The translations under genes and the position numbers were made by a program. 64,000 nucleotides of DNA from Diphasiastrum complanatum (lineage: Eukaryota > Streptophyta > Lycopodiopsida > Lycopodiales > Lycopodiaceae), in the NCBI GenBank assembly GCA_029204225.1, contig CM055093.1:25637766-25701765 (forward strand). The letters are read 5' to 3'. Below are positions 42,840-52,890 of this stretch, in pieces. Position 1 is the stretch's first letter; each line of letters begins with the position of its first letter. The notes under the pieces are model-generated. The model was given only the letters and a program-made list of their open reading frames with translations, ran no database searches and was not told the origin of the DNA.

Positions 42840-43050
42840 AGAATCATCAACAAGTGTCTACTTGATAAGCCATCATAGCCTTCAATCATCAAGACCAACT
42901 ATCGAATCAAAGACAAATCAAAGACAACTATCGAAAGTAAGCCATCGCAACCTTCATTTATCAAGATCAGCTATCTAATCGAAGGCAATCCATCACAATC
43001 TCTAGCTATCAAGACTAGCTATCAAATCGAAGGCAACTATCGAATCGAAG
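42840..43050. repeat. Short imperfect tandem repeats
   Basis: Variants of ATCAAGAC.A.CTATC.AATC.AAGGCAA and GCCATC.CAACCTTCA recur about four times with period ~65. The repeats fill the joint between the RT fragment and the following antisense integrase fragment. Confidence 0.55.
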
Positions 43051-43052
43051 AC

Positions 43053-43480
43053 TTTGCTTACTTCACTATAGCCAACAAACACACGCTTCTTTGATGAAGG
43101 ATCTTCTTTAGTTCTATCATCAAGAGTGATGTTGACAAAACAAGTAAAATCAAAGATCTTACAATGCTTGTTGACACTCGGCCTTCTACCATGAAGGACC
43201 TCAAAAGGAGTTTTACCATCCAAGGAAGCACTTGTCCACCTGTTACAAAGATAGTTAGCACATGCTAAAGCTTCCTCCCAAAAAGACTTAGGAAGATTTG
43301 CATATAGCCTCATTTCCTTGGCACATTCACAAAGGGTTCTATTCTTCCTCTTGACCACTCCATTCTGTTGTGGAGTCCTAGGACTAGAGTACTCCCTCTT
43401 AATCCCATGTGTTATGAAAAAATCTTTGAGCTTAGTTGAAGTGTATTCCCCTCCATTATCTAATGAGTTGATGTTTTCAT
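43053..43480 (-). pseudogene. Copia integrase fragment, same family as the young element
   Basis: It reads DNGGEYTSTKLKDFFITHGI, SSPRTPQQNGVVKRKNRTL, SFWEEALACANYLCNRWTSA, GRRPSV and KRVFVGYSEVSK, close to residues 568-702 of the young polyprotein. The second catalytic Asp is present at the edge, but the Glu of VAER is changed to Lys (VVKRKN). One extra residue lies in the PSVNKHCKIF part. No stop occurs, so it is a fairly recent fragment, cut at both ends. Confidence 0.9.
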
Positions 43481-43493
43481 AGATTGTATGCAA

Positions 43494-44090
43494 AAGAGTG
43501 TATAATAATGAGTGTTACATTTGAATTTGTGATTACAACTTTCTTATGGATTGCGAATGTTTTGAAGTTATGTGCATTTAGGATTGTAATTCATAGATGT
43601 ATTTAAGATTTAGTTTGAAGCTAAATATATGTTGGATCTATTAGATTTAGATTGATTATGAAAAACATTTTGTAACTAATATGCATATTGTAATTAATGT
43701 GAGTTGATGTTTTTTTAGATTGTATGATAGAGAATGTTACATTTGTTTTTCTAATTTGTAATTAATACATTACTTAACTTACTAACTATTGCATGTTGGT
43801 GTTGATGTTGATAGGCCATCAAAAGAAGATCAATCACAAGTATCAACAATCATCAAGGGAGACAATAAGGTATGTTTCAATACGCTCATAAATAAATCAT
43901 TGTTTGTTTGATTCATTAATTGTTTGATATCAAAGACAATCATATTCAAAATTGATACAAAGACAATCATGTACAAAATTACAAAAAACTTTTATATTTA
44001 TGATAAAAAAAGAGTACATAGATTCGAGATTGGGATATCAAAAGCCCCAACTTATCTATCACATTACATAATAAACTAAATAGATACTTA
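43494..44090. other. No gene recognised; repeated GAGTTGATGTTTT phrase
   Basis: TGAGTTGATGTTTTCATAGATTGTATG (~43462) and GTGAGTTGATGTTTTTTTAGATTGTATG (~43701) repeat ~240 bases apart. A second short repeat is ACAAAGACAATCAT, near 43930. No coding region is seen. Confidence 0.4.
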
Positions 44091-44094
44091 ATTA

Positions 44095-44410
44095 TCTTCA
44101 ATGAAATTTGCATCTTCATCTTCCTCTTCCTCTTCCTCCCCTTGATCCAATGGAACATTTTCATCATCGGCCTCTCCGTTTGGTGCGCTTGATGTGGATC
44201 CTCTCTACAAAATTCAAAAAATACAAGCATTAGATTAAACACCTTTTAGATTTAGTAATTCTAAAGCACAAAAATCAATAAAAAACTAATTCTTACCAAT
44301 GGCAATATCTCTTTTTCTTTTATGTGATTCACCAAAGCCGAGTATCCTTGTTGATACCCAATCTTGTATTCGGCTTTCGTAAAAGGCCTTCTGAAATCAT
44401 TAATCTAAAG
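44095..44410 (-). pseudogene. Possible last two exons of an unknown gene
   Basis: On the - strand INDFRRPFTKAEYKIGYQQG then YSALVNHIKEKEILPLV ends at a GTAAGAATT donor-like site (~44297). After ~85 bases a TTTTGTAG acceptor-like site (~44207) is followed by RGSTSSAPNGEADDENVPLD and a strongly acidic run of Glu, ending EDANFIEDN and a stop (~44095). The acceptor CTTTAG lies before the first piece. Upstream exons are not seen because Copia DNA follows at 44432. An acidic C-terminus is common in many proteins, and I cannot name the family. Confidence 0.3.
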
Positions 44411-44431
44411 TCACAAAAAAACAATGATTAG

Positions 44432-45790
44432 TTAATAAAACAATAGCATAAAATAATTATCTATTAAAGTGATGAAATAGATTGCATCTCCTAAGGACGA
44501 AGTTGGCATTGGACCACAAAGATTGATATGTACAAGATCCAATACATGCTTTGTTTTGATGGAATATGATTTGGGAAACTTTCTTCTAGAGTGTTTGCCA
44601 TAGACGCATGATTCACAAAAGAAATATTTTCTATCTAATGAAGAAGGGAGATACAATCCATCAACTAAGTTATTACAACGCATATAGAAAAGTGATCTTG
44701 TATTCACGCGTCCAAATCGACTATGCCACAAAATAGCATTATTGTTTACATTTTCATGAGAGATGATAGCTAATGCAATTGAATCAGAGAGTAGGTAAAG
44801 AATTTCAACTCTAGTGCATATAGTCAGAGTAGTATCTTCTTTGGATATTGTACATTGCTCAGATGAGAAAGTAGCAGTGTAGCCCTCATCAGTTATCTTA
44901 GAGATTGATAATAGGTTCTTTGATAGCTGAGGAGCATGAAAGACATTGGGAACACAAATAGATAGATTTTTGTTGAATGTGATCTTGACTGTTCCTTTGG
45001 CTTCAACGCATATGGTGCTTGAATCTCCAAGGTAGATGAATTGATCTCTGTTGTAAGCTGCATATTCGATAAACCATTCCTTGCAAGAGGTCATGTGTTG
45101 GGTAGCGCTGCTGTCTGAGTACCAGCTATCACAATCTTCATCGCTGTTGTTGTAAGCCATTAACAAATGTGTATCTTTCTTCTTGAATTCTGCCATGTTG
45201 GAGGAGTCTGGCTGCTACTGTTGTTGCTTCTTCACCTCATTGTAGATCCGGATACGACATTCCTTGATGTCATGATTGGCTCTCTTGCAATAACTACAGA
45301 AATGCTTCTTTTATGATCCACTATTCTCACCTTGAGTATGAGGCTTCTGCTATTGCTGCTATACTTGATTCTTGCCCTTGGAGTAGTCTTTCTTCTTGGT
45401 GTATAGAGCCATGGATTTGTCTTTGATAGATAGGTTGCTAGTCTTTCTCCGTATTTCTTCTTGAAGTAGGTGACTAATCACCTTTTGAAGAGTGAGGTCG
45501 GGTTGTGTGGAGATCATTACCACAAAGTGCTCATATGACTTTGGAAAAGAAGAAAGCAAGGTCATAACGACATCATTATCTTGAATAGAACATCCTACAG
45601 TTGATAACTGATCCAATAAAGACTTGAAGTTGTTGATGTGAGAAGTGATGGCAGTAGAATCAGACATGCTAAGAATAAAGAACTTCCTTCTAAGATGTAA
45701 TCCAAATCTATTCACATACCTTTGATATATACAATGGAACAAAGTGAAATATGAACATCTAGACATTGTGCATGTCATTTAGCTCGAGTT
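44432..45790 (-). pseudogene. Copia gag-protease-integrase start of a second lineage
   Basis: Two open pieces in order: a gag core (45778-45359; SMSDSTAITSHINNFKSLLD, MTLLSSFPKSYEHFV, LTLQKVISHLLQEE), then after a stop a zinc knuckle CSYCKRANHDIKEC (~45300), and a 254-codon piece (45196-44432). That piece has WYSDSSATQHMTSCKEWF (protease, DSG changed to DSS), VFHAPQLSKNLLSISKIT, LWHSRFGRVN, CESCVYGKHSRRKF (pre-integrase zinc motif) and LDLVHINLCGPM, where the integrase Asp is Asn. It differs from the MAS/MGS-type elements in this window. Confidence 0.85.
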
Positions 45791-45900
45791 TGGACATGCT
45801 TAAAAATGATATGTACAACTTGTAAATGCACAAGCAAGATGATTTTCCTCATCAACCCCTATAGACAAGTTGGATAGCTTTTTATTCTTCACAAAAAAGT
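45700..45900 (-). repeat. ~190-bp direct repeat, copy 1 (copy 2 at 48435-48625)
   Basis: CCAAATCTATTCACATACCTTTGATATATACAATGG onward to GATAGCTTTTTATTCTTCACAA matches 48435-48625 with few changes. The two copies bracket 2.5 kb of foreign DNA, so a related element was either duplicated or split here. Confidence 0.85.
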
Positions 45901-45904
45901 TATC

Positions 45905-46292
45905 AACTTGGCTTGATCACTTGAACTTGAAAATCCTCCAAGGTTGGTCAAATTGTTGATGAAGAAACTTTTTGTTTGTGGATTCTTTGCTTTGAATTTG
46001 ACTTGAAGATGAACAAAGAATCCATCATAGCAGCACCCTTACCATAACCATGATAAGATCTCTTTGACAGAAATCTTTTCCAAATGCCTTTGAAAAATAT
46101 TCCCCCAATCTGCTACTATGCCAATGTGCCACCTCCATGTCTGATGTCGATCCTGGGATTGCAAAGCCCACATGCATGAAGTAGGCTGCACCAAAATCTG
46201 AAAAATCTGAGGCCTCCAAGCCTCATAATGACCACAAAGATCAAATAGATCAAGATAATACCTTGAGCAATATTCAAGATTAAGCACACTGG
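45905..46292 (-). other. Coding-like remains without identity
   Basis: Overlapping short - strand frames (for example YYLDLFDLCGHYEAWRPQI) continue the unknown frame at 46293-47138. No family is recognised. Confidence 0.25.
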
Positions 46293-47138
46293 CTAATTCA
46301 TTAGTCCAAACACTATGAACTCTATCCAAAATGGATCTAATCTTAAACCATACTCTAACTTGATCAAATTGAGGCTAAATACTTTCTCAAGGATGTAAGT
46401 GTCCTCATTGGATGTTTCATTTACTCTCAAAAGAAATTTACAATATGTCTCAAAACATGAAAAAACTCTTTTTTTCAAACTATGAATACTAAACTCATAC
46501 TTGCTCTTACTCAATTTAAGAGCATACAAATGATGATACAATATCTTGCTTTCTAGATGTTTTGGAAAAATAATCAAGTCACCAATGACAAGAATTAATT
46601 CCAAACTAAAGACTTCATTCAAAACTAGAATAGACTTACTTGATCTCTGAGATAAGCAAATCTCAACTAAGCAAGGTACATCATCAATAAAAGAAAGAGA
46701 ACTATAGGTGAGTAGAATAGAATGAATACCACCTTCACTTATCCTTTCTTTTCCATGAAATAAGATCAACAAGGACTCGGCCTTGTACAATAATGAAGAT
46801 CTTCTTGGACATGCATGTTGAGGATACTCCTCCTCAAACCTCGACCCCATCACAACTTGATTACTCACCATAACAATGACTTGTGATGCATCATAAGATA
46901 CTGTGCTCTCGGCCTCTTCCAAGATAGAAAATAGATCTTCAAAATAAACAACTTCTCCATGCTCAAACACTTTCGAGATAGAGAGTGTAAAGGCTATGTA
47001 GCCTTCCTTGGTGGATAAGCATCCAACCATGATCCATAGACTAGGATCTCCATCCTTCTTTCCTTCCAAGAAACCACATGAAAAGCAATAATCTTCAAGA
47101 ACACTAAGGTACACAACCTTAGGATTATAATTGAACAA
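46293..47138 (-). CDS. Long open frame of unknown origin, 281 codons
   Basis: This is the second longest single-exon frame on the - strand. It directly follows, in the direction of reading, the Copia gag-protease piece at 47196-48215, where integrase and reverse transcriptase should lie, but I see none of their motifs (no DD35E, no YVDD). Residues include SLWIMVGCLSTKEGYIAFTL, FEHGEVVYFEDLFSILEEAE and KSKYEFSIHSLKKRVFSCFE. The composition is hydrophobic and rich in Ser and Leu. It could be host DNA captured by the retroelement, the remains of another mobile element, or a chance frame. It has no sign of promoter or start of its own. Confidence 0.3.
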   Translation of the reverse strand: MFNYNPKVVYLSVLEDYCFSCGFLEGKKDGDPSLWIMVGCLSTKEGYIAFTLSISKVFEHGEVVYFEDLFSILEEAESTVSYDASQVIVMVSNQVVMGSRFEEEYPQHACPRRSSLLYKAESLLILFHGKERISEGGIHSILLTYSSLSFIDDVPCLVEICLSQRSSKSILVLNEVFSLELILVIGDLIIFPKHLESKILYHHLYALKLSKSKYEFSIHSLKKRVFSCFETYCKFLLRVNETSNEDTYILEKVFSLNLIKLEYGLRLDPFWIEFIVFGLMN

Positions 47139-47179
47139 GACTCCATATAGTGCACTCCTTCCATTAGCTCCATAACTCC

Positions 47180-48215
47180 ATAAAGTTTTGCATGATCAAA
47201 CATACACATGCACCATAAAACTTGAAGAGACAAGACATAGCCAAATGTAACTTGTGGAACCATCAATAGCACATGCAAAGCAAGAAACACCTTCCTTGCG
47301 TACTGATAAAGAAAGATGAACATCCGAATGTTCCAACTCCATAGGATGCTTTGTCTTGGTAGAAGACATCAAATATGGATCCATATGTGATTTTGCCATA
47401 GAATAAGCCACTCTTGGCTTGATCTCCTTGACTATAATAGGCATAGATCTGAAATTGGAAACATGCAACCTCCTATGCCATAGCTCCTCCTTGGAAACAT
47501 AAGTCATCAATGCAACATCACATGTACTTGCATTTTCATGCACATCTAGCTTGAAAGTGCCTCCATATCTAGATCCACTTGCAAGGATCTTATCTTCTTT
47601 CTTTATGAAACAACTATTGACATTGAAATCCACTTCAAAACCATCATCAAATAACTTTCCAACACTAATCACATTCTTTGTGAGATTAGGAACATAAAGT
47701 ACATTGGAAAGTGTAAAATTCATAGAAGATACAAGTTTCAAGGAACAAATTCCAACTCCTTCAATTGTACATGCATCACCAACTGCAGTGTATATTGTGT
47801 CTTAGGATCTAGAACAGATTCAGTAGAATCAAAAGAATCTTTGGTGCAACTCATGTGTGATGTAGCACCACGATCAATATACCAAGATACATCATTAAAG
47901 GGTAAAGAGGAGAAACTAGACATCATGAGAGATGCCTCTCCACAACTTGCATGTGAGTCTTCTATGATAAAATTGGCTTGATCTTCTTGAGTATTCTTCT
48001 TGAAGTTAGAAGAATGAGTTGAATCATCTTCTACTCCTCCATAGTCTTTGTTCTTTGCTTTGCCCTTGGCGAAGGCTTGAGAAAAACTGTTCTTGCTCCT
48101 CCCTCTTGACTTGATCTTTGCTTCAGGAATGGACTTAAGAGTTTCCCAAGTCTCCATGGCTGAGGTGCATGAACTTATTTCTCTCAACATCTCATCAGGT
48201 CCAAATGTCAAATTC
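47180..48215 (-). pseudogene. Copia gag-protease-pre-integrase fragment
   Basis: The piece at 48211-47738 has a gag part, LREISSCTSAMETWETLKSI, then jumps to SRGRSKNSFSQAFAKGKAKN. This is a deletion of the middle of gag and of the zinc knuckle compared with the element at 40865. The protease reads WYIDRGATSHMSC (DSG changed to DRG). After a shift a second piece (47741-47196) has LSNVLYVPNLTKNVISVGKL, FKLDVHENASTCDVAL and WHRRLHVSNFRSM. It is of the same family as the + strand fragment at 40865-42355. The frame then runs into unknown sequence. Confidence 0.85.
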
Positions 48216-48324
48216 TCAACTAGATATGTACAAAACTACATGCATGTGTCAAATAGTGTTTGCATGTCTTGCATGTAAATTCCATAGATGACATGGACAT
48301 GTGTAGAACATGTATACTGACTTG

Positions 48325-48400
48325 CATGTTGCATGCAGTGATTGCATGTTGCATGCAGTGATTGCATGTTGCATGCATGCACACTAACTGGTTTTGCATG
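48325..48400. repeat. 20-bp tandem repeat rich in GCATGC
   Basis: ATTGCATGTTGCATGCAGTG is repeated about two and a half times (~48330-48380), followed by GCATGCATGCAC. More scattered TGCATGT phrases lie around it (48240-48330). GCATGC is palindromic and recalls the RY element (CATGCA) of seed promoters, though no gene is linked to it. Confidence 0.8.
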
Positions 48401-48434
48401 TCATCAAATCTAGACCTACCTAACTCAAACTCGC

Positions 48435-48703
48435 CCAAATCTATTCACATACCTTTGATATATACAATGGAACAAAGTGAAATATGACCATCTAGACATT
48501 CTGCATGTCATGCAGCTCGAGTTTGTACATGCTAGAAAATGATATTTACAACTTGTAAATGCAGAAGCAAGATGATTTTCCTCATCAACCTTTATAGACA
48601 AGTTGGATAGCTTTTTATTCTTCACAATTCTAGCTTCGCTGGATGATGAAGACGAAGAGCTACCTATATGAGACATACTAACAGTAATACAAATAGAACA
48701 CAC
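48435..48703 (-). pseudogene. Copia gag start; includes direct repeat copy 2
   Basis: The frame opens near MSHIGSSSSSSSSEARIVKN (48675-48616) and runs through KLSNLSIKVDEENHLASAFT into the ~190-bp repeat shared with 45700-45900. It lies just inside the primer site at 48730, so it is the gag start of the element whose later parts are at 44432-45790. The two parts are separated by the 45905-48430 insertion. Confidence 0.65.
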
Positions 48704-48729
48704 TTAATCTCTCAGTTTATATGAGCTAC

Positions 48730-48741
48730 GCTCTAATACCA
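48730..48741 (-). other. Primer-binding site of the - strand Copia relic
   Basis: The reverse complement reads TGGTATTAGAGC, one base from the Met-tRNA-type site. A three-base spacer separates it from a likely LTR end that begins TGATGGGGCAAGG at 48745 on the + strand. Confidence 0.65.
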
Positions 48742-48744
48742 ATC

Positions 48745-49000
48745 TGATGGGGCAAGGGAGATAGAAGAACGTGAATGGAGAAGAGAGCAGGAATATTGCG
48801 GAACAGCTCTCCCATTACAATCAACTACTAGATGCTAAAACAGTCTAATAGAAAGCTTATGCTAAATATAATCACAGGTTTAAGTGTTCTAACTGTCCAA
48901 CAGGATCTTAAAAATCAATTCATACTCACAAAAACGAGAGTACAGTCTACCGAAGAGATTAGAAATGGTTTGTGTGTGGTATTACTAAAAAATTGATTCA
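48745..49000 (-). mobile_element. 5' LTR (partial) of the - strand Copia relic
   Basis: DNA next to the primer site is taken as LTR. Its outer end cannot be placed because no second copy is in the window. Confidence 0.4.
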
Positions 49001-50990
49001 ATATAAAGTTTAGTTCTGAAATAGATTGAAAGAGCAGTATGATATCGCGAGTTCTTCAGTATAATATAGCAGCAACATGCTTTTCTATCTGTGTATAACA
49101 TAGATGAATGCTTGTTGTGATTGAATGCACTTTATCGTTGTTTGATTGCGCTTATTTACACACTCTGATCAGAATACGGACGTCTATGACTCCTTCGCTT
49201 CTGATCAGACGATGGCTGTCAGCTCAGCAATTTTGTAGAAAATTGACTTTTTTGTATGCTAGGTTGTGGGCATGTCACCCTATAAGTAAGTCCTATTCCA
49301 TGGCATGTTTATTGTAAGACCATGAAGAATCATGATGTAGAAAGTTTAACGGCTTTTAGAAATTCTAAAGTTTGGAAATAGTTTCTAATTCTCAACCTAT
49401 AGAATATCAAATAGTTTACTATTATAAAAGGTTAAACTTCTACACTATCTAGAATTGCACCAAAGTTGTGCATCTTTTGTAATGGTCTCTTGACTATGTA
49501 GGGCTTGGCCCAAGACCATTAATTATAGATATGAACCACTTTTAGTGGCAAATGACACTAAAAGTGGTTCATATTTAAATATCAATGTTAAAATTTTAAA
49601 CATATGAAAAGTTGTCTATGATATTCGGATCGACACTAATTTTAGACATGATTGTATTTTATTTCCCAAAAACATCCACCACAACCCCCTTAGTCTAACA
49701 ATTGGAATGCTAACTTCATCTGAATTATAAGCTCAATGTATACGATACTCGAGAACCAGATTTATTTTGAATTTACAATTATATTAGGTGCTCATAGCTA
49801 TTGGAAAAAATCATCAATAAATATTAGAAACTAAATTGTGCCCTTAGAATCAAATTTGTCTTGTTTGGCTTATAGTTGTATTGAAATGAGATTCGAACTC
49901 GAGAAAAATTTGCTTCAACAATTAGTAATTTTTTTATTGTTTTTCTTATCTGGCTCTTTTGGTACCATATGTAGAAAATAGTTCAAAATAAATCAAAAAG
50001 TCCAAAATTAATTGAGATAGTATTTCCAAGAGATGGAATGACCATGTAGGAGCTAGTAAATTTCTAGGCATTTGAAATAAATGTAAGTAGACCCCTCTTA
50101 AAAAAGTAGAGTGAGCCACCTTTTGATGGTGACCTCTAGTGGAGAGAATAATTCCACTTGTATGTAATTGTGGAATTGCCACTTGGGCTCCACTTAAGCA
50201 ACTCTCTTGCTTATTTAGAAATCCCTTCTTCTATGAGGGAGCTTTCTACGCATTGTATCTACTCTTTGTGATTAGTGAGAAGAGCCTCCACGCGTTTTGG
50301 TACAACATTAAGCTCCTTGATCATGATTGTTCTCTTGAGTGACACTCTTATGATCATAACCTTCCATCCTTCATGTGTGGTTGTGGAGTTGATTTAGTTT
50401 TCTTGTTTTCTTTCTTTATGTAATGTGGAAGAGATCAATTGTGGATTAGTTCTTGCTATTCATTCCTGTTTTTGTATAGGATTCAAGCATTCAAGTAAAC
50501 TATATAGGCTAGGAATGTGATTGAGACTTTGCATATCCATTGACATCCTAGTTCTTGATGTTCTAAGAATGTCCAAGAATCAAGAAATGTGTGTTTCTTG
50601 AGTCTTGAACATTTGGGATGTTGTCCATTTAGTTTTCTAATTCTTGTTTGTGTTTGAATGCATGTTTAGATTAGTTTCCATTTGCAAGAATTTGCTCATT
50701 CCATTTTGTAGCAATTAATTGGTAGGAATCCATTGGTGTTCAACCGAGTAACAAGCTGACACATCTTGGCTTGCATGTTTAGTAGTAAATTCATGTGAGT
50801 GAAGTTCAAGAGTGACCTATCCGAGCGTCCTCTGACAGGCGTGACAATACTACACACTCGGCCTTTTCTACTTGATCTGGACAATGTACAGGAAATTGTA
50901 ATTGCTAAGGAAGCCCATAGAGCTTGATAACAGGCATAACTGAAACAAGACAAAGACGTGCCAAACTATAACAGATTCCAAGAAGAAGAA
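49001..50990. other. No gene recognised; one strong hairpin
   Basis: AT-rich DNA with a perfect hairpin at 49529-49574. Scattered frames show no domain. The part at 50696-50953 may hold remains of Copia RNase H next to the RT fragment, but no motif is clear. Confidence 0.3.
49529..49574. repeat. Perfect hairpin with 19-bp arms and 8-base loop
   Basis: ATATGAACCACTTTTAGTG (49529-49547) and its exact reverse complement (49556-49574) flank GCAAATGA. No mismatch occurs. It could be the core of a small foldback element or a short RNA hairpin. Confidence 0.85.
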
Positions 50991-50994
50991 TCAG

Positions 50995-51475
50995 TAAACA
51001 TCTATAGAATATGTCAACATCAGCTTGTTGGGTTTGTCTTGAAAAACTTGAATACCAAGAATATATTGAACTGGTCCAAGATTAGTCACATCAAATTCTT
51101 TGGAAAGGCTTAATCTAGTTTCTCAATAGATCAATGTTATTGCTAAACAAGAGTGCATTATCAATGCATAAGTCAATAACAACAAAATGTGGAACATCAT
51201 GCTTGATATATACATTTGAATATGTTGCACTAGGAGTGAAGGTACATTGTAAAAGATAATCATTTATCATTTGAAAGCAAGCATTGGACCTTGTTTGAGA
51301 AAGAGCTTTGTGCAACTTACATAGTTGATGTTTGTGGCCCTCCAAAACAAAACCTTCAAGATAATACATGCAGATATATTCTTGATAAAAACCACTCAAG
51401 AAAGCAACTTGGTTATGCATCTGGTAAATTTCAAAATCGTGTGCTATAACATTTGCCAACAAGGTTCAATGATGA
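50995..51475 (-). pseudogene. Copia reverse transcriptase fragment
   Basis: The - strand reads LANVIAHDFEIYQMHNQVAF (in place of the usual HQMDVKTAF, so the first catalytic Asp is His), then LSGFYQEYICMYYLEGFVLEG, CKLHKALSQTRSNACFQMIN, YSNVYIKHDVPHFVVIDLCIDNALL (YVDD reads CIDN) and, after a stop, LSKEFDVTNLGPVQYILGI. Both catalytic Asp sites are damaged. It is the pol part of the relic that has gag at 51800-52750. Confidence 0.85.
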
Positions 51476-52750
51476 TGAACATTAGTCACAATTGCTAGTG
51501 CCCCTACCTAGAGTTTTTAAAAAGATTGGAATTTGATAATATGAGACATTAATCTTGTATATTGTTAACTTTTTGCAAACAACACCTATAAGAACATAGA
51601 TGGTTTAATTGCCTTTGTTGAAGAGTGTAAAATTGCGAGCGTTAACATAATCTTGCATTACCATTTTACTTCACTATGTCATCTTATTATTGAGAGCATT
51701 GATGTAATTTAGTATCATTATCTTTCATGCTCATTCAACATTTTAGATTTATATTAGACCTCTTAATAAAATGGCTCATTTAATTATGAATGATGTCTTT
51801 TGTATAGTGCCAATTTTTTTATTCAGCTGATTGATAATAGATTCTTGGTTAGATTAGAAATATACAAAACATCATAGATGAGTCTTGAAGTACCATCTTG
51901 AAAATTGTAGTACTCCTTGTCTCTCAACCTTGTGTGTATTGGAGTCAGCAAATTGAATAAAAAAACTTTTTGAGTCATTCACAAAATGATATCATGTGTC
52001 GTGTTTCTCTAGAATCAAGATACTAGCAACAAGAATATGGTGAGTTGCTATACTCAACCATAAATTGTTGTTATGCATTCTTTGATGTCATGTCTCCTTC
52101 ATTTATAATACTTGCGAAATAGCTTTTTCTAAATTTATCATCCTTGTTGATTATGTTGTTGTTGCTCATCTTGAGAAAGACATGAGTTGTTGACACCTTC
52201 TTCTTCTTCTTCTTCTATTTTTTTTTAAAAAAGTGCAATAGATTTGTCAAAGTTGTTGACATCATTGAACTTCTTTCGAAATTATTCTTGAAAACTAACT
52301 GAAGTGACTTACTTTAAGGTTAACGTAGGCTACATTGTGACAAGCATGACCACATGGTTATAAGATATAAATATGCTTGATAGAAGAGTCAATACAACAT
52401 TGTTGTTTGAAATAGGAGATCAAATGGTAGTAATTGACCCAACAATGATTTAATGTGATTAACATGATCAATGATGGATGTAGATTTTGACATTTTGCTT
52501 GAGAAAAACTTGGCTAGAAAGTACAATCTAGTTGTAACATTGAGTGTATTCCTAGATTCTTTGAGAAACTACAACCAATGACATGATAGATCTTTGAATT
52601 CTTGAGATTCAACATGATCAAATAAGAGCTTTGCCATGTCTCAATTTCCAATTGAAAATGAGATATGGATATGTGGTGGAGTGGCATATGTGCCATCAAC
52701 TACATCCCACAAATTTTTTGAAACAATCTCATCTTCACTATGAATTTCCA
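51476..52750 (-). pseudogene. Copia gag and protease remains
   Basis: Broken - strand frames give SSKMSKSTSIIDHVNHIKSLLGQL and NNVVLTLLSSIFISYNHVVM (gag core, ~52480-52320), HDIKEC (zinc knuckle end, ~52085) and FQDGTSRLIYDVLYISNLTK then NLLSISQL (protease end, ~51910-51830). TTCTTCTTC microsatellite DNA lies at 52200-52217. The order and strand fit with the RT piece at 50995-51475, but integrase is missing. It resembles the gag at 45359-45778. Confidence 0.7.
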
Positions 52751-52878
52751 CGTCTGGAAATCCCCCCCTTTGAAAATTTCAATTAGTGTTATATCCAAAA
52801 ATGACAATCCTTCCATTGCATATTGGAAAGATCAAACTATAATGCTATTTGATGATTATTGTCGACAATTAATAATAC

Positions 52879-52890
52879 GACCTAATACCA
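52879..52890 (-). other. Primer-binding site of the Copia relic at 51000-52750
   Basis: The reverse complement reads TGGTATTAGGTC and is followed on the + strand by TGTGAGAAATC at 52891, a probable LTR end. It fits the - strand orientation of the gag and RT remains. Confidence 0.6.

Noticed and set aside
44110-44170. Acidic Glu-rich stretch as evidence for a known transposase
   Set aside because: Acidic tails occur in many unrelated proteins; there is no catalytic motif to support a transposase call.
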